From NCBI GenBank assembly GCA_028280635.1, contig JANQLM010000043.1, positions 62,001-126,000 of the forward strand: a stretch of DNA of 64,000 nucleotides, given 5' to 3'. Below the pieces are notes generated by a model. It did no database searches. It was not told where the DNA came from and saw nothing but the letters and a program-made list of their open reading frames with translations. Source of the DNA: Halieaceae bacterium. GTDB taxonomy: Bacteria; Pseudomonadota; Gammaproteobacteria; Pseudomonadales; Halieaceae. The translations under genes were made by a program, and so were the position numbers. Position 1 is the first letter of the stretch, and each line of letters starts with the position of its first letter. Positions 32,662 to 40,700 of the stretch are shown one piece after another.

Positions 32662-33104
32662 GATACGTGGCCATCCTGGCGCTGGCAGTACTCGGCGCCT
32701 GCAGCCCTGGCGCGCCCGACGGGGTGCTCGGGGCACCGGCCCTGGCCGGGAACTGGACCGTCATCAACTACTGGGCTATCTGGTGTGGGCCCTGCCGCGA
32801 GGAAATCCCTGAACTCAACCGCCTGGCCTTCAGCAGCAGCGAACTGGACGTCTACGCGGTGAATTTTGACGAGGTCCAGGGTGAAGAACTGCGGACCCAG
32901 GCGGCGGACCTGGATATCCAGTTTCCGCTGCTGGCCACCGACCCGGGGCCCCGGCTGGGCCTGGTGCGTCCCACCGTGTTGCCCACCACCGTGATTCTCA
33001 ACCCGGCGGGTGAGGAGATCACCCGTCTGATCGGCCCGCAGACCGAGGCCTCGCTACGCAACGAGCTGAGGCTGGCGCAGGAGGCCGCCACCCCGTCGCC
33101 CTAG
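32658..33104 (+). CDS. TlpA-like thioredoxin-fold lipoprotein
   Basis: 148 residues from a GTG overlapping the YihY stop. A signal peptide ends in lipobox VLGAC (Cys15). The thioredoxin fold has the active site WAIWCGPCREEIPEL and the cis-Pro region RPTVLPTTVILNPAGEEI. It would act on the periplasmic side of a membrane as a thiol-disulfide reductase, for example in cytochrome c maturation or protein disulfide reduction. Confidence 0.88.
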   Translation: MRYVAILALAVLGACSPGAPDGVLGAPALAGNWTVINYWAIWCGPCREEIPELNRLAFSSSELDVYAVNFDEVQGEELRTQAADLDIQFPLLATDPGPRLGLVRPTVLPTTVILNPAGEEITRLIGPQTEASLRNELRLAQEAATPSP

Positions 33105-33160
33105 CTTTGCCAAAACACCGCAGCCAATAACGCATTCAAAAAAAACAAGGACACGCAGCC

Positions 33161-33859
33161 ATGCTGACCCTGCACCAGTACAACCAGTCGCCTTTCAACC
33201 AGAAGATCCAGCGCATGCTCAATTACAAGGGTGTGGCTTTTGAAGAGATTTACTGGCGCATCGCCGAGCGGGGCAAGGTGCTCAAGGTAAGCCCCTCGGG
33301 CAAGCTGCCGGCGCTGGAGCACAACGGTAAGGTGGTGGTGGATTCCACCGACATGGCCTACTACATCGAGACTGCCTTTCCGCAGCGGCCGTTGATTCCC
33401 GAGGACCCCAAGCTGCGCGGCCTGCTGCACGCCATCGAGGACTGGGCCGACGAGAGCCTGTACTTCTACGAGATGGTGCTGCGCTTTACCACCGAAGGGA
33501 ATACCGAGAAGAATGTCCCGAAGCTCATAGAAAACGAGGCGCCCGCCCTGCGCTGGCTGCTGAAGCGGATCATTCCCCGGCTGCTGCGCAAGGCCACCGC
33601 CAACCAGGGCATCGGCCGCAAAAGCCGCGAGCAGCTCAGCATCGATACCCGCCGCCATATCGAGGCAGTGGCCAATATGTTAGGCCAGGACGACTGGCTG
33701 TTGGACAATCGCTTGACCCTGGCAGACCTGGCGGTTTATGCCATGTTCCAGTGTTTCCGCGATGCGGATTTCGTGGCCGCCATGCTTGATGAGTACCCGG
33801 CGGTCACCGCCTGGATGGCGCGCATCGAGACGGAAACCAGCACCCGGGCCCAGGAGTGA
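33161..33859 (+). CDS. Glutathione S-transferase family protein
   Basis: 232 residues. The N-terminal thioredoxin-like domain (LTLHQYNQSPFNQKIQRMLNYKGVAFEEI) has SPFNQK where GSTs carry the catalytic Ser or Cys. PSGKLPALEHNG supplies the cis-Pro and DSTDMAYYIE the glutathione gamma-Glu site. The C-terminal helical domain has DDWLLDNRLTLADLAVYAMFQC. It conjugates or reduces with glutathione; the specific substrate is unknown. Same strand as the DUF1214 gene 33 bp downstream. Confidence 0.9.
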   Translation: MLTLHQYNQSPFNQKIQRMLNYKGVAFEEIYWRIAERGKVLKVSPSGKLPALEHNGKVVVDSTDMAYYIETAFPQRPLIPEDPKLRGLLHAIEDWADESLYFYEMVLRFTTEGNTEKNVPKLIENEAPALRWLLKRIIPRLLRKATANQGIGRKSREQLSIDTRRHIEAVANMLGQDDWLLDNRLTLADLAVYAMFQCFRDADFVAAMLDEYPAVTAWMARIETETSTRAQE

Positions 33860-33892
33860 GTGCATGGGCCGCCAAACGGAGGAGAGCGGGAC

Positions 33893-35002
33893 ATGAGTGA
33901 AGAACTGACTGCGGCTGAGATCGAGGAAAAAGTCGCCAGCGGCGCCGCCTGGGAGGAGTTCTGCGAACAGCTCAAGGGGCTGGGCAGCTTTATCACCGAT
34001 GATCGCACCCCCATCGACGCCTTCAACCGCGCCGAGGGCTTTCGCTACCTCACCCGGCTGCTGCGCAACAGCCTGGAGGGCGTGATTGAAAGCGGCAGCG
34101 CCGAGTACCCGGTGATGCGCGGGCTGGGCAATATGGTAAAGCTGGGGGCGGACAACCCGGACAATATGTACCTCGGCGCCACCATCCACGGCGACTACGA
34201 GTACCGGCTGCGCGGCACCCGGGGCAGTGTGTTCTACCTGAGCTTCGCCTCGATTTCCGGTGGCTACGGCGCGGATGGCACCATGATCACCGACGGCTTC
34301 CTGGACAGCAACAGTCTGCAGGTGGAGCCCGACGGCAGCTTCGAGATTATCCTCAGCCAGCGGGAACAGCCGGGCAACTGGCTGCCGCTGACAGGGAAAA
34401 CCCGCTCGCTGAACATCCGCCAGACTTTCCTGGACCGCGCCACCGAGCGCCCTGCCCAGATCGATATCGAGCGCCTCGGCGAGGCGGCCACCCCGCCGCC
34501 CTACTCCGCCGAGGAGCTTTACAAGCACCTGCAGCGCATCAACGGCAACCTGCATGGCACCGTCAAACTGTTCGCTGACTGGACCGACAGCCTCAAACCC
34601 GCCATGAACGCCCTGCCCCCAGCGGACCAGGCTTATTGCCAGTCCATCGGCGGCGACCCCAATATCTTCTACTTTCATGCCCACTGGGCCCTGGCCGATG
34701 ACGAGGCCCTGGAGATCCGGGCTCCGGTCATTCCCGAGTGCCAGACCTGGAATTTCCAGTTGGACAACTACTGGATGGAGTCCCTGGACTACCGCTACCA
34801 CCGGATTACCGTGAATAAGCACACCGCCCGCTACGCAGACGATGGCAGCGTGGTACTGTACGTCGCAGCGAAGGACCCGGGCGTCGGCAACTGGATCGAC
34901 ACCGCGGGCCATACCGACGGGACCATGTGCTGGCGCTGGATCGGCGCTGACGAACACCCGGGCCTCGAGACCCGGGTGGTAAAACGGGAGGAGATTTGTT
35001 GA
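33893..35002 (+). CDS. DUF1214-domain protein
   Basis: ATG 33893, with GGAGAGCGGG upstream, gives 369 residues. The C-terminal portion carries DUF1214 features (NWIDTAGHTDGTMCWRWIGADEHPGLETRVVK; YRYHRITVNKHTARYADDGSVVLYVAAKDPG). The N-terminal portion is helical and then beta-rich with GDYEYRLRGTRGSVFYLSFASISGGYG. No signal peptide. Proteins of this kind are often near lipid or steroid metabolism genes in marine gammaproteobacteria, but function is unknown. It overlaps the next gene by seven bases. Confidence 0.85.
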   Translation: MSEELTAAEIEEKVASGAAWEEFCEQLKGLGSFITDDRTPIDAFNRAEGFRYLTRLLRNSLEGVIESGSAEYPVMRGLGNMVKLGADNPDNMYLGATIHGDYEYRLRGTRGSVFYLSFASISGGYGADGTMITDGFLDSNSLQVEPDGSFEIILSQREQPGNWLPLTGKTRSLNIRQTFLDRATERPAQIDIERLGEAATPPPYSAEELYKHLQRINGNLHGTVKLFADWTDSLKPAMNALPPADQAYCQSIGGDPNIFYFHAHWALADDEALEIRAPVIPECQTWNFQLDNYWMESLDYRYHRITVNKHTARYADDGSVVLYVAAKDPGVGNWIDTAGHTDGTMCWRWIGADEHPGLETRVVKREEIC

Positions 35003-35739
35003 AAGGGAGATGCTGGATTGCCATGGCGGCGGCGCTCATGGTGTCGGGCGCACCGGTCTGGGCCCAGAGCACGGTCTATGGCGACACGCGCCTGCAGGCC
35101 TACCTGGGGGTCATGGAGCTGGATGACCAGACCGGGGAGCTGCAGGTAGACCTGGGGGAAGGTGACGCGGGCGACGCAGTGGAAATCGACTTCGCCAACC
35201 TGCTGTATTTCGGTGTCGATGGCGAGACGCCCATGAACACGCCCAACAGCGGTTTCGAATGGGGGGTCAACGCGGGTATCAGCATAGGCTGGGAAGGCGG
35301 CGACACGGAATTTGCCGGCCGCGTCAACGAAGGCGGCGGTACCGTGGCCTTCAGGATCGACAACGACATGCTGGTGATCGAGGGCCACATAGGCCCCTAC
35401 CTGCGCACCCATATTGGCGAGAAAATCGACTTCTACCTGGGCGGCGGCCCGGCCATCATCTATGCCGAGCACGACGTGGATGACGGTGACAACGATCCGG
35501 ACGTATCACCCAGCGCCCTGACAACCACCGGCGGCACGATCATCCTCGGTGACGACAGCTCGTCGGACACCGTCATCGGTATCTATGCCCGGGCAGGGCT
35601 GGAGTTCGACATGGGCGGCGGTCGTAGCTGGGGCCTGGGGGTGAAATACCTGGGCGCGGAGATGGACTTCAACGACACCGTCGGCGAGTTCGACCTCGAG
35701 GGCTACTCGATCATGCTTACCTATTCGGCCTGGTACTAG
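34996..35739 (+). CDS. Predicted outer-membrane beta-barrel protein
   Basis: About 247 residues from TTG 34996 (or TTG 34999), preceded by GGAGGAG. A Sec signal peptide (MLKGRCWIAMAAALMVSGAPVWAQ) is followed by alternating amphipathic strands with Gly and aromatic residues (FEWGVNAGISIGWEG, IGPYLRTHIGEKIDFYLGGGPAIIYAE, DTVIGIYARAGLEFDMGGG, SWGLGVKYLGAEMDF), ending in the C-terminal Tyr motif of outer-membrane proteins (SIMLTYSAWY). It is coupled to the DUF1214 gene. Its ligand or function is unknown. Confidence 0.8.
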   Translation: MLKGRCWIAMAAALMVSGAPVWAQSTVYGDTRLQAYLGVMELDDQTGELQVDLGEGDAGDAVEIDFANLLYFGVDGETPMNTPNSGFEWGVNAGISIGWEGGDTEFAGRVNEGGGTVAFRIDNDMLVIEGHIGPYLRTHIGEKIDFYLGGGPAIIYAEHDVDDGDNDPDVSPSALTTTGGTIILGDDSSSDTVIGIYARAGLEFDMGGGRSWGLGVKYLGAEMDFNDTVGEFDLEGYSIMLTYSAWY

Positions 35740-35881
35740 TTAGCCAGGTTTGTGCCCTGGCTCCGGTGCGCCGGGTGGTTGAGGACTCGTGAACGGTTGC
35801 GCAGCAGCCTTTTGCCTGGGTGCAGACCGCAACCGTTCAGCCAGGCCGCCGCGCTTCCCAGCCCCGGTCCAGCGTGAGCAC

Positions 35882-35909
35882 AAAAAAAACCGGCCCCAGA
35901 AGGGGCCGG
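35882..35909 (-). terminator. Rho-independent terminator hairpin (minus-strand orientation, possibly bidirectional)
   Basis: CCGGCCCC, AGAA, GGGGCCGG flanked on the left by eight A residues. Read on the minus strand it is a perfect 8-bp stem followed by a T-run. No minus-strand gene ends here, so it probably acts for the plus-strand outer-membrane gene or blocks antisense transcription. Confidence 0.6.
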
Positions 35910-36083
35910 CAACCATACTCTCTTTGCTCGAATGAGCTTCAGGGGACATGAATGGAGGTGCGGCGGGAGTAACGTGATTCCGGGGTCAGAATCTCACCGC
36001 CCCTGCCATTGATTAAATAGACCCCCGTGATCCGGGAAAGTTCCACCGGTATTGGGAATTTCCGCGGCGCGTCGCAAATCCCC

Positions 36084-36111
36084 CTGCAGGCCCCGAAAAC
36101 CCTCCTATAAT
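36084..36111 (+). promoter_or_regulatory. Likely cysK promoter
   Basis: A perfect -10 TATAAT at 36106-36111 lies 50 bp before the cysK ATG. CTGCAG at 36084-36089 is a weak -35 at 16-bp spacing. Confidence 0.5.
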
Positions 36112-36160
36112 GGGGGCCTACCGCTCTTGCAGCACCATCAGAAAACCGGGGGCCCGCACT

Positions 36161-37138
36161 ATGTCCAATATCTATGAAAACATCGCTGTCACCATCGGCA
36201 AAACCCCGCTGGTGAAGATCAACCGCATCAGCGACGGCAACATTCTCGCCAAGCTGGAGAACCGCAACCCCGCCATGTCGGTGAAGTGCCGCATCGGCAC
36301 CAGCATGATTGTGGCCGCCGAGGAAGACGGCAGCCTCAAGCCCGGCATGGAGATTGTCGAACCGACCAGCGGCAATACCGGGATTGCGCTGGCCTTCGTG
36401 GCGGCGGCCAAGGGCTACGACTGCACCCTGGTGATGCCCCACACCATGAGCCTGGAACGCCGCAAGCTGATGGTAGCGCTGGGCGCCAACATTGTTCTCA
36501 CCGACGGGGCGCTGGGTATCCCGGGCTCCATGGCCAAGGTGGAGGAACTGGCCGCCGCCGACCCGGAGCGCTACTTCCTGCCCAAGCAGTTCGAAAACCC
36601 CGCCAATCCCGCGATTCACGAACACACCACCGGTCCGGAGATCTGGGATGACACCGACGGAAAGATTGATGTGCTGGTCAGCGGCGTGGGCACCGGCGGT
36701 ACGCTTACCGGGATTTCGCGCTACATCAAGCAGACCAGGGGTAAAGCCATCACCACGGTGGCGGTGGAGCCGGACACCTCAACCATGATTCGCGCCGCCA
36801 TGGCGGGCGAGGAGCCCGAGCACGCCCCGCATAAAATCCAGGGCATCGGCGCCGGCTTTGTCCCCAGGAACCTCGATCTCGACATGGTCGACCAGGTGGA
36901 AGCGGTGAGCAGCGAAGACGCCATGGGCTGGGCCCACCGGCTGATGCAGGAAGAAGGCATTCTTGCCGGTGTTTCCTGCGGCGCGGCCATGGCGGTGGCC
37001 GACAGGGTATCCCGGCAGCCGGAGCACCAGGGCAAGACGATCGTGGTGATCCTGCCGGATTCCGGCGAGCGCTACCTGTCAGCGCCGCTGTTCGAGGGCC
37101 GCTTCAGCGACAACGAGATGGTCCAGGCCATCGCCTAG
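36161..37138 (+). CDS. cysK: Cysteine synthase A (O-acetylserine sulfhydrylase)
   Basis: The ATG at 36161 ([22 protein letters not shown]) gives 325 residues; the track start is upstream of the promoter. The PLP lysine lies in [11 protein letters not shown], the substrate loop is [12 protein letters not shown], and the PLP-phosphate loop is [20 protein letters not shown] and [12 protein letters not shown] complete the CysK pattern. It makes L-cysteine from O-acetyl-L-serine and sulfide. The SVKCRIG form indicates CysK rather than CysM. Single gene, with its own terminator. Confidence 0.95.
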   Translation: MSNIYENIAVTIGKTPLVKINRISDGNILAKLENRNPAMSVKCRIGTSMIVAAEEDGSLKPGMEIVEPTSGNTGIALAFVAAAKGYDCTLVMPHTMSLERRKLMVALGANIVLTDGALGIPGSMAKVEELAAADPERYFLPKQFENPANPAIHEHTTGPEIWDDTDGKIDVLVSGVGTGGTLTGISRYIKQTRGKAITTVAVEPDTSTMIRAAMAGEEPEHAPHKIQGIGAGFVPRNLDLDMVDQVEAVSSEDAMGWAHRLMQEEGILAGVSCGAAMAVADRVSRQPEHQGKTIVVILPDSGERYLSAPLFEGRFSDNEMVQAIA

Positions 37139-37160
37139 ACGGGGCCATAAAAAGGGGTGT

Positions 37161-37183
37161 AAAAAGGGATCAGAGCCCTTTTT
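37161..37183. terminator. Bidirectional terminator between cysK and the solute-binding protein gene
   Basis: AAAAAGGG, seven bases, CCCTTTTT. It works in both directions by symmetry, and the T-run overlaps the stop codon (37182-37184) of the converging minus-strand gene. Confidence 0.75.
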
Positions 37184-37952
37184 ATTGGGGGGTGCCGGTG
37201 GGGATGTTGTAGCGCTGATCCCACTTGCGGATGATGGCGGCGTGGCTACCGTCTTCAACGGTCTCGGCGAGAGCCTTGTTGAAGGCATCGATCATCGCCT
37301 GGCTGCCCTCGACCTCGCGGGACGCCGCCACATGGCGGCTGCGGCCCGGCAGCATGATCGGGGCTACCTCGAACTTGTGCGCCTGGGTCTGCAGATACTC
37401 GTTGAGCTGCAGCGCCATGGTGCGCTGGTCACCGACCACCACATCGACGCGGCCGTTCAGCAGGTCCATGAGATTCTGGATCAGATGATTCTCTTCCACC
37501 AGCCGCAGGCCGGGAATGCTCTCGAAGTCCACACCGTAGGCGTAGTCGGAGCGCACGCCCAGGCGCTTGCCGCGTAGCTGCGCCAGGTCGCGGAATATCT
37601 CCGGGTTGGCGCGCAGTGACACCAGGATCAACTGGCTTTCCAGGTAGGGTTCACTGAAGATGAAATCCCGCTCGCGTTCATCACTGTGCCAGGCGGTAGC
37701 CAGGGCGTCATATAGGCCGATGCGCACGCCCTCCATGGCCCGCGACCAGATCTCAATCTCGATCTCCGCGTCGTAACCGGCGCGCTCCATCACATGGCTT
37801 ACCAGTTCCAGGGCCAGGCCCTGCTCGGGCAGTTTTTTGTCCGCATAAGGCGGCGAGGTGTTGGCCAGCAGCCGCACCGTCTCAGCGGCAGCCGGCAGTG
37901 CCAGCGCCACGGAGATGACAAGTGCAGTGGTGAGCGTCTGGGTCTTGGTCAT
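37182..37952 (-). CDS. Periplasmic solute-binding protein family 3 (amino-acid-type)
   Basis: ATG 37952 with GAGGAG upstream gives 256 residues; the track start is too early. Sec signal peptide MTKTQTLTTALVISVALALPAAAE. SBP_bac_3 pattern: VRLLANTSPPYADKKLPEQGLALELVSHVMERAGYDAEIEI, WHSDERERDFIFSEPYLESQLILVS, LRGKRLGVRSDYAYG, LLNGRVDVVVGDQRTMALQL. No permease or ATPase is adjacent, so it may serve an unlinked transporter or act as a sensor. The ligand is unknown. Confidence 0.87.
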   Translation of the reverse strand: MTKTQTLTTALVISVALALPAAAETVRLLANTSPPYADKKLPEQGLALELVSHVMERAGYDAEIEIEIWSRAMEGVRIGLYDALATAWHSDERERDFIFSEPYLESQLILVSLRANPEIFRDLAQLRGKRLGVRSDYAYGVDFESIPGLRLVEENHLIQNLMDLLNGRVDVVVGDQRTMALQLNEYLQTQAHKFEVAPIMLPGRSRHVAASREVEGSQAMIDAFNKALAETVEDGSHAAIIRKWDQRYNIPTGTPQ

Positions 37953-38005
37953 GAAAAGCTCCTCAAAATCGGGCGCAAGAATAGCACAGCGACATGACAG
38001 CGCAT

Positions 38006-38482
38006 TCAGGGCGCTGGCAGCGCGCGAATCTGCCCGGCCACGTCTTCGACAATGGCGTTCGGCACCGGCACGCTCAGGTTGTACTGGGCAATCTTCCAGC
38101 GCCCCTCTTCCAACACCACCACGCCGGAGCCGCGGCACTGTCCCAGCCGATCGTGCTGCAGCAACTCATCAAACAGGGCCCACTGGCCGCCGGAGCCCAT
38201 ATCGATGTGGCGCTCGGTGGGTGTATAGGTCCAGCCGCGTCCCTTCGGGAAGTACTGGTTGACGAAGTCGCGGAACTCCTGGCCCTGCCAGCGCTCTGTG
38301 CCGTCGGTACCCAGGAACACCACACCGTCAGTCATCAAGTCGAAGTAGGCGGGCTGGTCCGCCCGTGAGGCGGCGGAGTGAAAAGCATCGATTGCCGCGG
38401 CCACCGCACGCTCTTCAGCCAGGCCAGTGACAGGCTGGGCGCAGGCGATCAACAGCAACAGGGTAAGCAGGCGTGCACGCAT
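38006..38482 (-). CDS. Exported SnoaL/DUF4440-like (NTF2 fold) protein
   Basis: 158 residues. The hydrophobic signal sequence LLTLLLLIAC could be a lipobox at Cys14 or a Sec signal cleaved before EERAV. The NTF2-like domain has AAIDAFHSAASRADQPAYFDLMTDGVVFLGTDGTERWQGQEFRDFVNQYF and VVVLEEGRWKIAQYNLSVPVPN. Such domains bind small hydrophobic ligands or serve as small enzymes; function unknown. Same strand as the solute-binding protein, 53 bp upstream of it. Confidence 0.82.
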   Translation of the reverse strand: MRARLLTLLLLIACAQPVTGLAEERAVAAAIDAFHSAASRADQPAYFDLMTDGVVFLGTDGTERWQGQEFRDFVNQYFPKGRGWTYTPTERHIDMGSGGQWALFDELLQHDRLGQCRGSGVVVLEEGRWKIAQYNLSVPVPNAIVEDVAGQIRALPAP

Positions 38483-38592
38483 GATGTGGTCTCCATAAGA
38501 TAGAGCGAGGATTGTAACCCGCGCCGGCGGCGAAACGGGGACCCGGCTGTTGTTATACTCCCGACTCAGCCACTCACTGGCGTGGAGACACC

Positions 38593-39213
38593 ATGGGATT
38601 CTACGACCGTTATATCCTGCCGCGATTTATCAACTGCGCCTGCGGTACCAAGCCCATCACCCGGCAGCGCGAGAAAGTCGTGCCGCTGGCTGCGGGTACG
38701 GTACTGGAAATTGGCGTCGGCACCGGTCTCAACCTGCGGCACTACGACCACGGCAAGGTCGACAAGGTAATCGGCCTGGACCCGTCAGAGGAGTCCTGGG
38801 AGATTGCCCGGCGAAACAATCCAGACCTGCCATTCGCACTGGAGTTCATCGGCCTGCCGGGCGAGGAAATCCCGCTGGAAGATGCCAGCGTCGACACAGT
38901 GATGGTGACCTATGCCCTGTGCACCATCCCCGACCCCGTCGCCGCACTGCACGGCATGCGCCGGGTGCTGCGTCCGGGGGGCAAGCTGGTGTTCTGCGAA
39001 CACGGCGAAGCGCCGGACCCGGGGGTGAAGAAATGGCAGGACCGCATCAACCCGCTGTGGAGGACTTTCACCGGCGGCTGCAATCTGCACCGCCCCATTC
39101 CCAGCCTGCTGGAGAGCGGCGGCTTCAACATCACCACGATTGACACCATGTACCTGCCCAGCACACCCCGCTTCGCCGGCTTCAACTATTGGGGTGTTGC
39201 CGAGCACGCCTGA
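38593..39213 (+). CDS. Class I SAM-dependent methyltransferase (METTL7-like)
   Basis: 206 residues. Motif I is VLEIGVGTGLNLRHY, then VIGLDPSEESWEIARR (acidic loop), DTVMVTYALCTIPDPVAALHGMRRVLRPGGKLVFCEHGEAPDPGVKKWQDRINPLWRTFTGGCNLHRP. The CTIPD...EHGxAPDxxVxxWQ pattern is that of the METTL7/UbiE-related branch that methylates small molecules or lipids. The ATG is preceded by GGCGTGGAGACACC. The PuuB-like gene converges on it from the right. Confidence 0.88.
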   Translation: MGFYDRYILPRFINCACGTKPITRQREKVVPLAAGTVLEIGVGTGLNLRHYDHGKVDKVIGLDPSEESWEIARRNNPDLPFALEFIGLPGEEIPLEDASVDTVMVTYALCTIPDPVAALHGMRRVLRPGGKLVFCEHGEAPDPGVKKWQDRINPLWRTFTGGCNLHRPIPSLLESGGFNITTIDTMYLPSTPRFAGFNYWGVAEHA

Positions 39214-39225
39214 TAGAAAAACGGC

Positions 39226-40530
39226 CTACAGGTAGTCTTTGGCCTTGAAGTAGCTCATGCCGACGGCGTAGGCGGGGCGGCGGAGGTATTTGCCGCCGGG
39301 GAAGGCCATATGGCGGATGCTGCTGAGCATGTCGAAGCGGTCGCTTTCACCGTGTATGGCCTCGGCAATGATTCGCGCCATGATATGGGTGGGTGCCACG
39401 CCGTGGCCCGAATAGGCCTGCACGTAGTAGAGGTTATCGGCGAGTTTGCCCAACTGCGGCATGCGGTTGATGCTGATCCCCATCTGCCCGTCCCAGGCGT
39501 AATCGATCTTCACGCCCTCGAGCTGGGGGAATACCTTGAGCATCTTGTTGACCATGACCGACTGGTAGTCCACCGGCACCAGACCGGTGTAGTTGGACAG
39601 TCCGCCGAACAGCAGGCGGTTGTCCCCGGTGCGCCGGAAGTAGTCGAGAGCGGTGCGCGGGTCGCATACGGCGACATCTTTAGGGAGCACCTCGTGGGCC
39701 AGCTCTTCGCCCAGCGGCTCGGTGGCGATCATGCAGGTGCTCGCCGGCAGCACGCGGCTGGCCAGCCGCGGTACCAGGTTCTCCATGTAGGCGTTGCCGC
39801 ACAGCACCACGCGCCTGGCGCGCACGCTGCCGTGCTCAGTGCGCAGGGTGACGCGCTCTCCGTGTTCGATTGAGGTCACCTTGCTCTGCTCAAATACCCG
39901 CGCGCCCTGGCTAACGGCCGCTTTCGCTTCACCGAGGCACAGGTTCAGCGGGTGCAGGTGGCCGCCGCCGTTGGCATTGTAGAGCCCGCCCAGGTAACGC
40001 TCGGAGCCCACAAACTCCTTCACCTCGTCGCGGTCCAACATGACCAGTTCGTGGGGGTAGCCGGCTTCTCGCTGCTCTTTCCGGGTCTCGCGGAACCAGC
40101 CCAGATGCTTGGGCTTCAGGGCCACGTCGCAGTAACCCCAGCGAATATCGCAATCGATGGCGTAACGCGCCACGCGCTCGCGGATGATTTCCACACACTC
40201 AACACCCATGTCGTAGATGCGGCGTACGCCATCTTCACCGATCTGGCTGCGAAATTTGTCCGGGTCATGACCCAGGCCGCCAATAATCTGGCCGCCATTG
40301 CGCCCGCTGGCGCCCCAGGCCACGCGATTCGCCTCCAGCAACACCACCTGGTCACCGCGCTCGGTCAGTTCCAGCATGGTGTTCACCCCGCTGAAGCCGC
40401 CGCCGACGATCGCCACATCCGCCTCGATGTCATTCTCGAGAGTCGGATAGCCCACGTCGTTGAGGGCGGTGGCGGCATACCAGGAGCCGGTGTGCTCGCG
40501 GGTATTTATCGGAAGTCGTAGTCCGAACAT
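39226..40530 (-). CDS. FAD-dependent amine oxidase of the DAO family, PuuB-like
   Basis: 434 residues. N-terminal lead SWYAATALNDVGYPTLENDIEADVAIVGGGFSGVNTMLELTERG (GxGxxG FAD site), then LLEANRVAWGASGRNGGQI as in gamma-glutamylputrescine oxidase. The C-terminal FAD region is DYAWDGQMGISINRMPQLGKLADNLYYVQAYSGHGVAPTHIMARIIAEAIHG. PuuB oxidises gamma-glutamylated amines, matching the glutamine-synthetase-like ligase and aldehyde dehydrogenase further right. It could also be another secondary-amine oxidase. Divergent from the 40701 gene. Confidence 0.86.
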   Translation of the reverse strand: MFGLRLPINTREHTGSWYAATALNDVGYPTLENDIEADVAIVGGGFSGVNTMLELTERGDQVVLLEANRVAWGASGRNGGQIIGGLGHDPDKFRSQIGEDGVRRIYDMGVECVEIIRERVARYAIDCDIRWGYCDVALKPKHLGWFRETRKEQREAGYPHELVMLDRDEVKEFVGSERYLGGLYNANGGGHLHPLNLCLGEAKAAVSQGARVFEQSKVTSIEHGERVTLRTEHGSVRARRVVLCGNAYMENLVPRLASRVLPASTCMIATEPLGEELAHEVLPKDVAVCDPRTALDYFRRTGDNRLLFGGLSNYTGLVPVDYQSVMVNKMLKVFPQLEGVKIDYAWDGQMGISINRMPQLGKLADNLYYVQAYSGHGVAPTHIMARIIAEAIHGESDRFDMLSSIRHMAFPGGKYLRRPAYAVGMSYFKAKDYL

Positions 40531-40700
40531 GCGCTTATTCCTGTATCAAGCGTAGTCAACAAGCAGCGTATCAAGCCTGCTGGCGGGCCATCATAGCAAG
40601 GCCGGCCTGCGAAACTTTCTTCGCGTATAGGCACGGTTGTTGTGGGTGTACTGCTTGGCTAGCCTTGCTCGATTCGCAATTAAAAGGTAGCGGAATACCC

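Larger units (their letters stand above)
35740..36160. other. 421-bp intergenic region without a gene
   Basis: This holds the 35882-35909 hairpin, a loosely palindromic CCGGGGTC...GACCCCCG stretch (35979-36026), and the cysK promoter region. The open frames listed here (for example 35740..35949 minus) run through the terminator and look non-coding. Confidence 0.6.

Noticed and set aside
32059-32736. Long minus-strand ORF (225 aa) opposite the YihY gene
   Set aside because: Gln/His/Arg-rich low-complexity translation, antisense to a clear membrane protein; a GC-rich shadow.
35740-35949. 69-aa minus-strand ORF in the intergenic gap before cysK
   Set aside because: It runs through a strong terminator hairpin and has no ribosome site or family pattern.
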